Shown here: positions 45,875 through 54,992 of the stretch, one piece after another
Numbering within the stretch: the first letter of the stretch is position 1
Layout: each line of letters opens with the position of its first letter
NCBI GenBank assembly: GCA_022844165.1
Contig: JALHMH010000018.1
Span: 29,071-93,070, forward strand
Reading direction: 5' to 3'
Source of the DNA: Lysobacterales bacterium
Lineage (GTDB): Bacteria; Pseudomonadota; Gammaproteobacteria; Xanthomonadales; SZUA-5
Length of the DNA: 64,000 bases
Position numbers and translations under genes: made by a program
Notes under the pieces: generated by a model
Databases searched by the model: none
What the model was told of the DNA's origin: nothing
What the model saw: only the letters and a program-made list of their open reading frames with translations

Positions 45875-48800
45875 ATGAACGTCTTTTCGCTTCGGGCTGC
45901 GGTAATAGCCGGGCTTATGTTCGGCACTGCCGCATACGCTCAGACCAAGGATCAGCTCACGCAGCAACTGATCGATTTGCAAACGCAGATCGAGACACTG
46001 AAGGCGCAAGGCAACCTGAGCGCTATCGCGCCGGTGCAGGTGCAGTTCGATCAAATTTCTGCGCAACTGGGCGGCGATACGCCATGCGGCGTCGGTCCGG
46101 TGCAAGCGGGTTCGTCGGCTTCGCGCGCGCCAGCGCCGTCTCCAGTTGGCTGTACGGCGACAACGACCAACTTTGCGCAAACCACTGCCACCGCCATTCC
46201 GACCGGACCTGCGGTTGTTACATCGACGCTGACTGTCGCGGGTGCGGGCTCCTACTTGTGGGACGTGGACATCACCACCAATATCGTGCACTCGTTTGCG
46301 GCGGACCTGGACATCACGATCCAATCGCCAGCCGGCACGGTGGTCACTCTGACCACGGACAACGGTGCTGGCAACGACAATGTGTTTAACGGCACGGTGT
46401 GGGATGACGATGCGAATCCCGGCGGCACCGTACCGTACACCACGAACAACGGACTCGTGACCGATCACGCGTACGCCAATCTGACGCTGGCCTCGCCACT
46501 GGTGCCGGAGGAGTCGTTAGCTGCGTTCGTTGGCGAGAATCCGAACGGCACGTGGACGATCACCATCAGCGACGATCTGGCCGGCGATGGTGGCAGTCTG
46601 GATAGTTGGGCGCTGGCGCTGACCACGTTCCCGCAGGCTGTGCAGACGAGCCCGCTGCAGGCATTCAATCAAACCACGCCGGTAGCCATTCCCACGGGGC
46701 CGGCGGTCGTCACGTCTACGCTGGCAGTGAGTGGCGTGACCAATCGCTTGTGTAAGGCAGTGATTCGCTCCTCGATCACGCACAGTTTCTCGGCGGATAT
46801 GGACATTACGCTGACCTCGCCAGCCGGGACAGTGGTGACGCTGACGACAGACAACGGCGCTGGCAACGACAACACCTACAACGGAACCACGTGGGATGAC
46901 GATGCCAACGCTGCAGGGCAAGTGCCGTATGTGACTAACAATGGACTGGCGACCGATCACGCTTATGTCAATTTGACCACCGCAACACCGTTGGTGGTTG
47001 AGGAGTCGATGGGCGCGTTTATGGGTGAAGATGCCAATGGCACCTGGACGTTGACCATCAGCGACGATCTGGCGGGTGACGGCGGCAGTATCGATGCCTG
47101 GGGACTGGACATCCAAGGATGTTTCTGCGGCGGCGACCTGACGCTGGCCGTCACCGACACACCAGATCCAGTCACGCCGGGTACCGCGATCACCTATGTC
47201 GCCACGGCAACCAACAACGGCCCGGGTAGCGTTAGCGAAGTCAACATCAGTTTTCCGATGGCCGCGGGCACAACCTTTACCTCTGCAGCAGCAAGCGCTG
47301 GCGGCAGTTGCACCTCACCAGCGGTCGGCGCTACGGGCACGGTCAGCTGCACCTGGCCCGGCGTTACAGCGGTGGGGGCGGGCGCTGCGCGCTCCGTGAC
47401 GATCGTCGCAGGCGTGCCGCCGGCGGCGACGCCGGGAACCAACCTGACGGTTAACGCGACGACAGCATCGACGCCGCCGGATCTCAATACGGGAAACAAT
47501 GGCGCGTCTGCCACGACCACGGTGGGTCCGGCATCTGCCGATCTTCTTGCGGGTTTGACGGCCGCGCCGACGCCATCGGTCGTCGCCGGCACGAACCTGG
47601 TGTACTCCGCAACGGTGACCAACCAGGGACCGTCCGATGCGCAGAACGCCCAGGTGAGTTTGCCGCTGCCGGCAGGGACCAGTCTGGTCTCGGCGATGGG
47701 CACAGGCGCAACCTGCTCGGGCACCACAACAGTCGTTTGCGTGTTCAGCGGTGCAACCGCGCCGACGATTGCGCGCACTGCGATGATCACAGTCCTGGTG
47801 GCGGCCTCCGTGCCGAATGGCTCCACGTTATCGGCGATCAACTCAGTGTCTGCGACGACAGCCGATCCGGTCACCGGTAACAATGACGCGTCGGTCTCGA
47901 CCAGCGTTGTGGCGAATGCGGACTTGTCGGCGGGTCTGACGGCAGCACCCACGCCAAGTGTGATTGCCGGCACCAATCTGGTGTACACGGCCACGGTCGC
48001 CAACCTCGGCCCGTCGGATGCCCAGAATGCCCAAGTGAGCCTGGGATTGCCCGCCGGCACGAGCCTCGTTTCGGCCTCCGGCACGGGTGCGACCTGTTCG
48101 GGCACCACAACGGTGGTCTGCGTGTTCAACGGCGCCACGGCGCCAACCATCACCCGGACTGCAACCATCACCGCCCTGGTTGCCCCGTCGGTGGCCAATG
48201 GCGCAACGCTGTCGGCCAGCAACACCGTGTCGTCGGCAACCACAGATCCAGCGGGCGGCAACAACACCGCATCGGTCTCGACGACCGTGAATACCAGTGC
48301 CGATCTGGTGGCCGGCCTGACGGCAGCGCCTTCGCCGTCTGTCAGCGCTGGCGCCAATCTGGTCTACACCGCAACCGTCGCCAAACTCGGCCCGTCCGAC
48401 GCGCAGAATGTGCAGGTGAGCCTGCCCTTGCCGGCCGGAACCAGCCTGGTGTCCGCCTCGGGTACGGGTGCGACCTGTTCGGGCACGACCACCGTGGTGT
48501 GCGTGTTCAATGGCGCCACCGCGCCCTCGGTCACGCGCACGGCAACCATCACCGTATTGGTCGGTGCGGCGGTGGCCAACGGCACCACGCTCACGGCAAC
48601 GAACACAGTGTCCTCGGCAACCTCCGATCCTGCGACCGGCAACAACACCGCATCGGTATCGACCACGGTTGTCACGAGCGCGAATCTGGCGCTGACGCTC
48701 ACCGCCTCGTCGCTCGATACACCGCTCAACACGCCGGTGACCTTCACCGCCGTCAGCACCAACCTCGGCCCGAGCGACGCGCAAAATCTGTCGATTTCGA

Positions 48801-49159
48801 TTGTGCTGAGCCCGGACTTCCGCTTCGGCACAGTGACGCCGGGTGCGGGTGGCACGTGTACTTCGCCGCAAATCGGCTTAACTGGCACGGTGACCTGCAC
48901 CTACGCCCGTGCGACGGCAGCGAATACATCGCGTACGATGGCCGTGACATCAGCGGCGGTGGTCGACGGCGTCACAACGATCAGCGCCAGCACAACATCG
49001 GCAACAAGCGATCCGGTCACGACGAATAACACGGCGAGTCTGTCGATGCGCGCGGGGCTGCCGTACGAGGCGATTCCGGTGAATAACCCGGTGGCGCTCG
49101 CGCTGCTGGCGCTGTTGCTGGGTGGACTGGGCCTGACCCTGGTGCGTCGCTACGGCTAA
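45875..49159 (+). CDS. Surface protein with two P-domains, five DUF11 repeats and IPTL-CTERM-like anchor
   Basis: 1094 aa. Start at 45875 from the AGGGGA site and signal peptide (MNVFSLRAAVIAGLMFGTAAYA). Then a short coiled coil (LTQQLIDLQTQIETLKAQG), two proprotein-convertase P-domain (P/Homo B) modules with DLDITIQSPAGTVVTLT and NGTWTITISDDLAGDGGSL, and five ~120-residue DUF11 repeats beginning near 47140, 47535, 47925, 48297 and 48676 (ADLSAGLTAAPTPSV, LGPSDAQNAQVSL). The C-terminus EAIPVNNPVALALLALLLGG plus LVRRYG is a hydrophobic helix with basic end, similar to IPTL-CTERM sorting tags. Probably surface-displayed; no enzyme motif. Paralogue of the next gene. Confidence 0.88.
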   Translation: MNVFSLRAAVIAGLMFGTAAYAQTKDQLTQQLIDLQTQIETLKAQGNLSAIAPVQVQFDQISAQLGGDTPCGVGPVQAGSSASRAPAPSPVGCTATTTNFAQTTATAIPTGPAVVTSTLTVAGAGSYLWDVDITTNIVHSFAADLDITIQSPAGTVVTLTTDNGAGNDNVFNGTVWDDDANPGGTVPYTTNNGLVTDHAYANLTLASPLVPEESLAAFVGENPNGTWTITISDDLAGDGGSLDSWALALTTFPQAVQTSPLQAFNQTTPVAIPTGPAVVTSTLAVSGVTNRLCKAVIRSSITHSFSADMDITLTSPAGTVVTLTTDNGAGNDNTYNGTTWDDDANAAGQVPYVTNNGLATDHAYVNLTTATPLVVEESMGAFMGEDANGTWTLTISDDLAGDGGSIDAWGLDIQGCFCGGDLTLAVTDTPDPVTPGTAITYVATATNNGPGSVSEVNISFPMAAGTTFTSAAASAGGSCTSPAVGATGTVSCTWPGVTAVGAGAARSVTIVAGVPPAATPGTNLTVNATTASTPPDLNTGNNGASATTTVGPASADLLAGLTAAPTPSVVAGTNLVYSATVTNQGPSDAQNAQVSLPLPAGTSLVSAMGTGATCSGTTTVVCVFSGATAPTIARTAMITVLVAASVPNGSTLSAINSVSATTADPVTGNNDASVSTSVVANADLSAGLTAAPTPSVIAGTNLVYTATVANLGPSDAQNAQVSLGLPAGTSLVSASGTGATCSGTTTVVCVFNGATAPTITRTATITALVAPSVANGATLSASNTVSSATTDPAGGNNTASVSTTVNTSADLVAGLTAAPSPSVSAGANLVYTATVAKLGPSDAQNVQVSLPLPAGTSLVSASGTGATCSGTTTVVCVFNGATAPSVTRTATITVLVGAAVANGTTLTATNTVSSATSDPATGNNTASVSTTVVTSANLALTLTASSLDTPLNTPVTFTAVSTNLGPSDAQNLSISIVLSPDFRFGTVTPGAGGTCTSPQIGLTGTVTCTYARATAANTSRTMAVTSAAVVDGVTTISASTTSATSDPVTTNNTASLSMRAGLPYEAIPVNNPVALALLALLLGGLGLTLVRRYG
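45962..46635. repeat. 674-bp near-identical block, copy A
   Basis: By direct comparison it matches 49461-50134 at all but three positions (46041, and two within 46141-46160). It covers the coiled coil and first P-domain. Identity falls sharply outside, then returns for about 68 bases at 46735-46803/50234-50302. Confidence 0.92.
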
Positions 49160-49185
49160 GCTCACACGTCAATACAGAGGATGAA

Positions 49186-49215
49186 GGGGCGGCCACCAGG
49201 CCGCCCTTCTTTTTA
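49186..49215 (+). terminator. Intrinsic terminator of first P-domain gene
   Basis: GGGCGGCC-ACCA-GGCCGCCC followed by TTCTTTTT, 27 bases after the stop codon. Confidence 0.9.
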
Positions 49216-49370
49216 CGCTTGTCTCGCCATCAAATTCGGCTGAGCCCCAGATTGTGCTTGCGCCCGCAGAACGCCGCATAGAACCTCGTATTCACACATA
49301 CTGTTCAGAACTGCTTCACTGAGCTAGCATCTTCCATCCACTTTGTCCTCACATGCCCAGGGGATTCACG

Positions 49371-51896
49371 ATGAAAGCAAAGTTGTTCCTGGCCACGGCG
49401 GTTGCCGCTGGCTTGATGTTCGGATCCGGCGCGTCTGCGCAAACAAAGGATCAACTGACCCAGCAACTGATCGATTTGCAAACGCAGATCGAGACACTGA
49501 AGGCGCAAGGCAACCTGAGCGCTATCGCGCCGGTGCAGGCGCAGTTCGATCAAATTTCTGCGCAACTGGGCGGCGATACGCCATGCGGCGTCGGTCCGGT
49601 GCAAGCGGGTTCGTCGGCTTCGCGCGCGCCAGCGCCGTCTCCGGTTGGCTGTACCGCGACAACGACCAACTTTGCGCAAACCACTGCCACCGCCATTCCG
49701 ACCGGACCTGCGGTTGTTACATCGACGCTGACTGTCGCGGGTGCGGGCTCCTACTTGTGGGACGTGGACATCACCACCAATATCGTGCACTCGTTTGCGG
49801 CGGACCTGGACATCACGATCCAATCGCCAGCCGGCACGGTGGTCACTCTGACCACGGACAACGGTGCTGGCAACGACAATGTGTTTAACGGCACGGTGTG
49901 GGATGACGATGCGAATCCCGGCGGCACCGTACCGTACACCACGAACAACGGACTCGTGACCGATCACGCGTACGCCAATCTGACGCTGGCCTCGCCACTG
50001 GTGCCGGAGGAGTCGTTAGCTGCGTTCGTTGGCGAGAATCCGAACGGCACGTGGACGATCACCATCAGCGACGATCTGGCCGGCGATGGTGGCAGTCTGG
50101 ATAGTTGGGCGCTGGCGCTGACCACGTTCCCGCAAGCTGTGCAAACCTCCGGCACGCAGGTGTTCACTCAGCCGACGGCCGTGGCAATTCCCACTGGCCC
50201 TGCGGTGGTGACGTCAACTCTGGCGGTCAGTGGTGTGACCAATCGCTTGTGTAAGGCAGTGATTCGCTCCTCGATCACGCACAGTTTCTCGGCGGATATG
50301 GACATCACGCTGACCTCGCCTGCGGGTACGGTGGTCACACTCACGACAGACAACGGCGCAGGCAACGACAACACCTACAACGGCACCACCTGGGACGACG
50401 ACGCGAATCCTGCGGGTCAGGTTCCTTACACCACCAACAACGGCATGGCGACCGATCACGCCTATGCGAATCTGATCACAGCAACTCCGTTGGTTGTCGA
50501 AGAGTCGATGGGCGCGTTCATGGGCGAAGACGCCAACGGCACCTGGACACTGACGATCAGCGATGATCTCGCGGGCGATGGCGGCAACTTGACATCGTGG
50601 GCACTGGATCTCACCGGTTGCTTCTGCGGCGGCGACCTGACCCTGGCCGTCACCGACACACCAGATCCGGTCACGCCGGGCACCGCGATCACCTACGTCG
50701 CGACTGCAACCAACAACGGCCCGGGTGATGTCTCCGACGTCAACATCAGCTTCCCGATGGCCGCTGGAACGACCTTCACGTCGGCGGTTGCCAGTGCGGG
50801 TGGCAGCTGCACCACGCCGGCAGCCGGCACGGCAGGCACCATCAGCTGCACCTGGACGGGCACCACCACGCCAGGCGGCGGCAACGCTCGCTCGGTCACA
50901 ATCGTGGCAGGTGTTCCTGCAGCAACCGCGCCGGGCACTGTTCTTGCCGTCACGGCGACAACGGCATCGACGCCACCGGATCTGAACACGGGCAACAACA
51001 GCGCCGCGATCACGACCACCGTCGGTGCAGCATCGGCCAATCTGGTCGCCGGTCTTTCCGCAGCACCCACGCCTTCGGTCACCGCTGGAACGAACCTGGT
51101 TTACACGGCAACCGTTGCCAACCTGGGTCCATCCGATGCGCAAAACGCGCAAGTGAGCCTGCCATTGCCAACGGGCACGAGCCTGGTTTCCGCCTCGGGC
51201 ACTGGTGCGACGTGTTCGGGCACGACCACGGTGGTCTGCGTGTTCAATGGCGCGACGGCGCCGACGGTCACACGTACGGCGACCATCACTGTGCTGGTGG
51301 CTGCCTCGGTGGCGAACGGCACCACACTGACGGCGACGAACACGGTGTCGTCGGCGACTGCCGATCCTGTAGCGGCCAACAACACCGCGTCGGTTTCCAC
51401 CACCGTGAACGCCAACGCCAATCTGGCGCTGACGTTGACCGCCTCATCGCTGGATACCCCGCTTAATGTGCCGGTGACCTTCACGGCTGTGAGCACCAAC
51501 CTTGGTCCGAGCGATGCGCAGAATCTGTCGATCTCGATCGTGCTGAGCCCGGACTTCCGCTTCGGCACAGTAATGCCCGGTGCAGGCGGCACGTGTACTT
51601 CTCCGCAAATCGGCTTGACAGGTACCGTCACCTGCACTTACGCCGGGGCGACCGCACCGAATGCGTCGCGCACGATGATTGTGACCGCAGCAGCGGTGGT
51701 CGACGGCATCACGACCATTAACGCCAGCACGACATCGGCAACGAGCGATCCGGTGACGGCGAACAATACGGCCAGCCTGTCGATTCGCGCGGGTTTCCCG
51801 TACGAAGCAATTCCGGTCAACAACCCACTGGCGCTTGCGCTGCTGGCGCTGCTGCTGGGTGGTCTGGGTCTGACGTTGGTTCGTCGTAACGGCTAA
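49371..51896 (+). CDS. Surface protein with two P-domains, three DUF11 repeats and IPTL-CTERM-like anchor
   Basis: 841 aa, paralogue of the preceding gene with the same order of parts: signal peptide (MKAKLFLATAVAAGLMFGSGASA), coiled coil, two P-domains, three DUF11 repeats (from near 50635, 51030 and 51412) and the C-terminal EAIPVNNPLALALLALLLGG with LVRRNG. It lacks two of the five DUF11 units. ATG at 49371 with AGGGGA six bases before. The promoter-proximal stretch resembles that of its paralogue (ACTGAGCTAGCATC against ACTGAGTTAGCATC), so the duplication included regulatory DNA. Confidence 0.88.
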   Translation: MKAKLFLATAVAAGLMFGSGASAQTKDQLTQQLIDLQTQIETLKAQGNLSAIAPVQAQFDQISAQLGGDTPCGVGPVQAGSSASRAPAPSPVGCTATTTNFAQTTATAIPTGPAVVTSTLTVAGAGSYLWDVDITTNIVHSFAADLDITIQSPAGTVVTLTTDNGAGNDNVFNGTVWDDDANPGGTVPYTTNNGLVTDHAYANLTLASPLVPEESLAAFVGENPNGTWTITISDDLAGDGGSLDSWALALTTFPQAVQTSGTQVFTQPTAVAIPTGPAVVTSTLAVSGVTNRLCKAVIRSSITHSFSADMDITLTSPAGTVVTLTTDNGAGNDNTYNGTTWDDDANPAGQVPYTTNNGMATDHAYANLITATPLVVEESMGAFMGEDANGTWTLTISDDLAGDGGNLTSWALDLTGCFCGGDLTLAVTDTPDPVTPGTAITYVATATNNGPGDVSDVNISFPMAAGTTFTSAVASAGGSCTTPAAGTAGTISCTWTGTTTPGGGNARSVTIVAGVPAATAPGTVLAVTATTASTPPDLNTGNNSAAITTTVGAASANLVAGLSAAPTPSVTAGTNLVYTATVANLGPSDAQNAQVSLPLPTGTSLVSASGTGATCSGTTTVVCVFNGATAPTVTRTATITVLVAASVANGTTLTATNTVSSATADPVAANNTASVSTTVNANANLALTLTASSLDTPLNVPVTFTAVSTNLGPSDAQNLSISIVLSPDFRFGTVMPGAGGTCTSPQIGLTGTVTCTYAGATAPNASRTMIVTAAAVVDGITTINASTTSATSDPVTANNTASLSIRAGFPYEAIPVNNPLALALLALLLGGLGLTLVRRNG
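49461..50134. repeat. 674-bp near-identical block, copy B
   Basis: Counterpart of 45962-46635 at a constant offset of 3499 bases. See the first copy for the differences. Confidence 0.92.
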
Positions 51897-51920
51897 GCGA
51901 CCGCGATAGCCGAACATGCG

Positions 51921-51948
51921 AAGGGGCGGCCTCGAGGCTGCCCCTTTT
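51921..51948 (+). terminator. Intrinsic terminator of second P-domain gene
   Basis: GGGGCGGCC-TCGA-GGCTGCCCC (one G-U pair) followed by TTTT, 25 bases after the stop. Same style as the terminator of the paralogue. Confidence 0.88.
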
Positions 51949-52100
51949 CATTTCCAGTGGTGCGATTGGCCATCAAGACGTGTCGAAGAGCCAGCCTACC
52001 GGCAGTCGCGTCGATTTTGCCGCGCCAGGTGACGCTGCATCCCGTCAACGCCGCACGCAGTGATACGTTGAGCGCATGATCCGACCAAAGGACTTCGCGC

Positions 52101-54926
52101 GTGAAGTTGCTCCCGCTGCTGTTGATCGCCTCGTTCGCGCATGCCCAGGATTTCTCCCCCGTCACCACACAGGTGCAATCTTTGGTCACCAGCGCCAACC
52201 TGCCCGGAGCGTCGGTGCTGGTGATCCGCGATGGACAGGTGCTCTATCAACAAGCCTTCGGCGGCTATACTTTGCAGCAACGCGTCGCGATTGCCTCGGC
52301 AAGCAAATGGTTGTCCGGCGCCGTCATCGCGCGGCTGGTCGATCGCCAGGTGATGCGCTGGGACGACACCATCGGGCAGTACTTACCGAATGCACCCGCC
52401 GACAAGCGCGCAATCACGCTGCGGCAACTTTTTTCCCATACCTCAGGCCTGCCCGGTTCTGAAACCGGCTGCCTTGGCGATGCGACGTTGGTGTATCAGT
52501 TCTGCGTCGACCAGATACTCGCTGCGCCGTTGGCCTACGCGCCGGGCACTCGATTTTCCTACGGTGGCTATTCGATGCATGTTGCCGGCCGCCTTGCAGA
52601 GATCGCCACGGGACAACGCTGGGATCAGATTTTCCGCAACGAGGTCGCTACGCCGCTTGGCATGACGCAGACGGACTACGCGTTCGCCAGCGCGGCCCCT
52701 GGGTATGTCGAAGTCAGCAATCCACGCATCTCGGGTGGCGCGCGATCAACGCTGCAGGACTTTGGTCGGCTGGCGCAAGCGTTCGTGCAGCGCGGTCAGT
52801 TCAACGGCCAAACCTGGCTCAGCTCTGGCCTTGTGGATCAACTGGTCGAGGACCAGACACGCGGCGCAACGATCCTGTCCACGCCTTTTGAAGAAGCGCA
52901 GGGCTATGGCATTGGTCTTTGGCGCGAACGGCTCGACGCCAACGGCAAGACAACCATGGCATCGAGCCCTGGCGCATTTGGTTTTTACCCGGTGTTCGAT
53001 CGCGAAGCCGGTTATGCGGGCGTGTTCCTGACGCAAAACCTGCTGCGCAATATTGAAGAGCCCGTTCAAGCCATCTGGGGCGATGTGCGCGCCATTCTCG
53101 GTACCGCCTTGCCGACGGTAAATGCAGCGAGCGGCTATCGCATTGCCGCCAGCGCAACCGCACCGACCGAGGTGTACGCTGAAGCGCCCGGTGCAGTGCG
53201 GGTGTTCGATCGTTGGCTGGGCGACGCGCCGGTTCTCGCCGATCCCCGCGCCTGGCACGCGTCGTTTCCGATGCCAGCACACGCGGTGACGCTGGCAGCC
53301 CGATTTGTCGCGATCCCGGCGCCAGGCACCACGCAAACACTGAACATCAATGGAGCGCGCTATCGGCAGCTGGTTCCGGCCAATCCCCGCGGATTGATTT
53401 TTTCGTTTCACGGCAGTGGCGGCAGTGGCGATCTGCCTTTCCAGAAACCGCAAGCCATCGAAGCGACGACGCTGTTTGTCTCTCGTGGTTTCGGCATCGT
53501 GGGCCTGGATTCGGTCAATCGGATTGATCGGCAATGGAATCCGCTGTTTTCCACCAGCAATCCCGATGTGATCAATGTCCAGGCGATCATCGACCGCTTG
53601 CGCGCCAGCGGCGTCATTGGCACCAACACGCCCATTTTTTGCGAAGGCACCAGCAACGGCGGCGGCTTCTGCTCGCGCGTGAGTGCACTGCTCAGTTTCA
53701 CCGGGCAATCGCTGATGATTGCCGACGGCATCGAAGCGATCATGGCGCAGACGCCCGTACCGACGATCTGGACGCTGGGGCGCAACGATCCAACCCTGGC
53801 GCCCGGATCGATTGAAAGAGCGCAAAGCTCGAGCGCAGGAATGACGGCGCGCGGCGTGCCGAATGAGCTGAATATCGTCGAGCCGAATCCCGTGTATCCA
53901 GAGCGATTTGCGCGAATCGACGGCATCACCGTCGATGCTTCGCGCGCCTTGACCACCAGCCTGCGTCAGGGCGGGTTTCTCGACGCTCGCGGCATGGTCG
54001 TCCGCGATCCGCGCGGCGGTGCGATCGATGCACTGATTCCCGCGGACTTGCGGCAGTTCCGCGGCGACATCACCGGAATCATGGAGAATGCCTCAGGCGC
54101 ACACGAGTACCACAGCGACTTCATCCACCGCACCGCACACTTCTTCGAAGCGCGGCTCAAGCGCAACCTCGCAGGGCTGTATTCCAAAGCCGATGAACCC
54201 GGCTGGGGGCTGAGCATTGCGCACCAAGGCGATGCGCTCTTCCCCACGTGGTATACCTACGATCAAAACGGTCGCGCGGTCTGGTTTCTCGGCGGCGCGC
54301 TTGCGCTGCAGCCGGATGGTCGTTACACCGGCCCCGCATTTCGCGCGACCGGTACACCGTTCGACCAGATCGCTGGCGACGCCGGTGCCCAACTGGTACA
54401 AGTCGGTGATTTCGCGCTGCGGCCGTTACCCGCAGGCGCACTCGAATTCGGCTACAACATTGGCGGCGTCGCGCAGCAAAAGCGAGTCGAGTTGTTCCGT
54501 TTCGGCGCATTGCCGATCTGTCGATTTACCACTGGTGCGCGCGAGGGGAGCGCCAACCGCAGTGACATCTGGTGGAATCCCAGGCAGTCGGGCTGGGGAC
54601 TGCAGCTCGCGGAGCAGGGCAACACGCTGGTCGTTGCGTGGTACACCTATGGCGCCGATCGCCAACCGATTTGGTTACTGGCCACGCTGGCAAGGGATAG
54701 CAGTGGCCGCTTTGCGGGGGCGCTGAGACGCCCGATCACCGGCACACCGTTTGCCCAAATCAACGGCACCGTTGCCTCAGGCGATCTACCCATCGTCGGC
54801 GACGCCACGGTCGAATTCGTTGACGGTCAAAGAGGTGTGTTTCGCTATCGCGTCGATGGCGTCAGCCAAAGCCGCGATATTGAGCGCTTCGTATACGGTG
54901 GGCCAGGCTTGAGTGAATGTATGTAG
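52101..54926 (+). CDS. Secreted fusion: class C beta-lactamase/esterase-like + alpha/beta hydrolase + two GWG-WYTYD domains
   Basis: 941 aa with GTG start and signal peptide (MKLLPLLLIASFAHA). Residues ~20-330 are a serine beta-lactamase/DD-peptidase-like domain with SxxK in ASASKWLSG, a tyrosine in FSYGGYSMHVAG and HTSGLPG. Residues ~410-690 are an alpha/beta-hydrolase (FSFHGSGGSGDL, nucleophile in CEGTSNGGGF, PHB-depolymerase-like look). The last ~240 residues hold two copies of a beta-rich unit (LYSKADEPGWGLSIAHQGD ... PTWYTYD and IWWNPRQSGWGLQLAEQGN ... AWYTYG) often found on exported proteins of this bacterial group. Two potential hydrolases in one chain is unusual; substrates unknown. 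Confidence 0.85.
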   Translation: MKLLPLLLIASFAHAQDFSPVTTQVQSLVTSANLPGASVLVIRDGQVLYQQAFGGYTLQQRVAIASASKWLSGAVIARLVDRQVMRWDDTIGQYLPNAPADKRAITLRQLFSHTSGLPGSETGCLGDATLVYQFCVDQILAAPLAYAPGTRFSYGGYSMHVAGRLAEIATGQRWDQIFRNEVATPLGMTQTDYAFASAAPGYVEVSNPRISGGARSTLQDFGRLAQAFVQRGQFNGQTWLSSGLVDQLVEDQTRGATILSTPFEEAQGYGIGLWRERLDANGKTTMASSPGAFGFYPVFDREAGYAGVFLTQNLLRNIEEPVQAIWGDVRAILGTALPTVNAASGYRIAASATAPTEVYAEAPGAVRVFDRWLGDAPVLADPRAWHASFPMPAHAVTLAARFVAIPAPGTTQTLNINGARYRQLVPANPRGLIFSFHGSGGSGDLPFQKPQAIEATTLFVSRGFGIVGLDSVNRIDRQWNPLFSTSNPDVINVQAIIDRLRASGVIGTNTPIFCEGTSNGGGFCSRVSALLSFTGQSLMIADGIEAIMAQTPVPTIWTLGRNDPTLAPGSIERAQSSSAGMTARGVPNELNIVEPNPVYPERFARIDGITVDASRALTTSLRQGGFLDARGMVVRDPRGGAIDALIPADLRQFRGDITGIMENASGAHEYHSDFIHRTAHFFEARLKRNLAGLYSKADEPGWGLSIAHQGDALFPTWYTYDQNGRAVWFLGGALALQPDGRYTGPAFRATGTPFDQIAGDAGAQLVQVGDFALRPLPAGALEFGYNIGGVAQQKRVELFRFGALPICRFTTGAREGSANRSDIWWNPRQSGWGLQLAEQGNTLVVAWYTYGADRQPIWLLATLARDSSGRFAGALRRPITGTPFAQINGTVASGDLPIVGDATVEFVDGQRGVFRYRVDGVSQSRDIERFVYGGPGLSECM

Positions 54927-54992
54927 CCGGGCTGACCAAGCTTTGATCCGATCCCATCCCGGAACCAAATACCTCGTCGTGCTTCAGTCCGG

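Noticed and set aside
47194..48871. Long antisense frames over the DUF11 repeats
   Set aside because: Repetitive coding DNA read backwards; valine/alanine-rich periodicity mirrors the plus-strand repeats.
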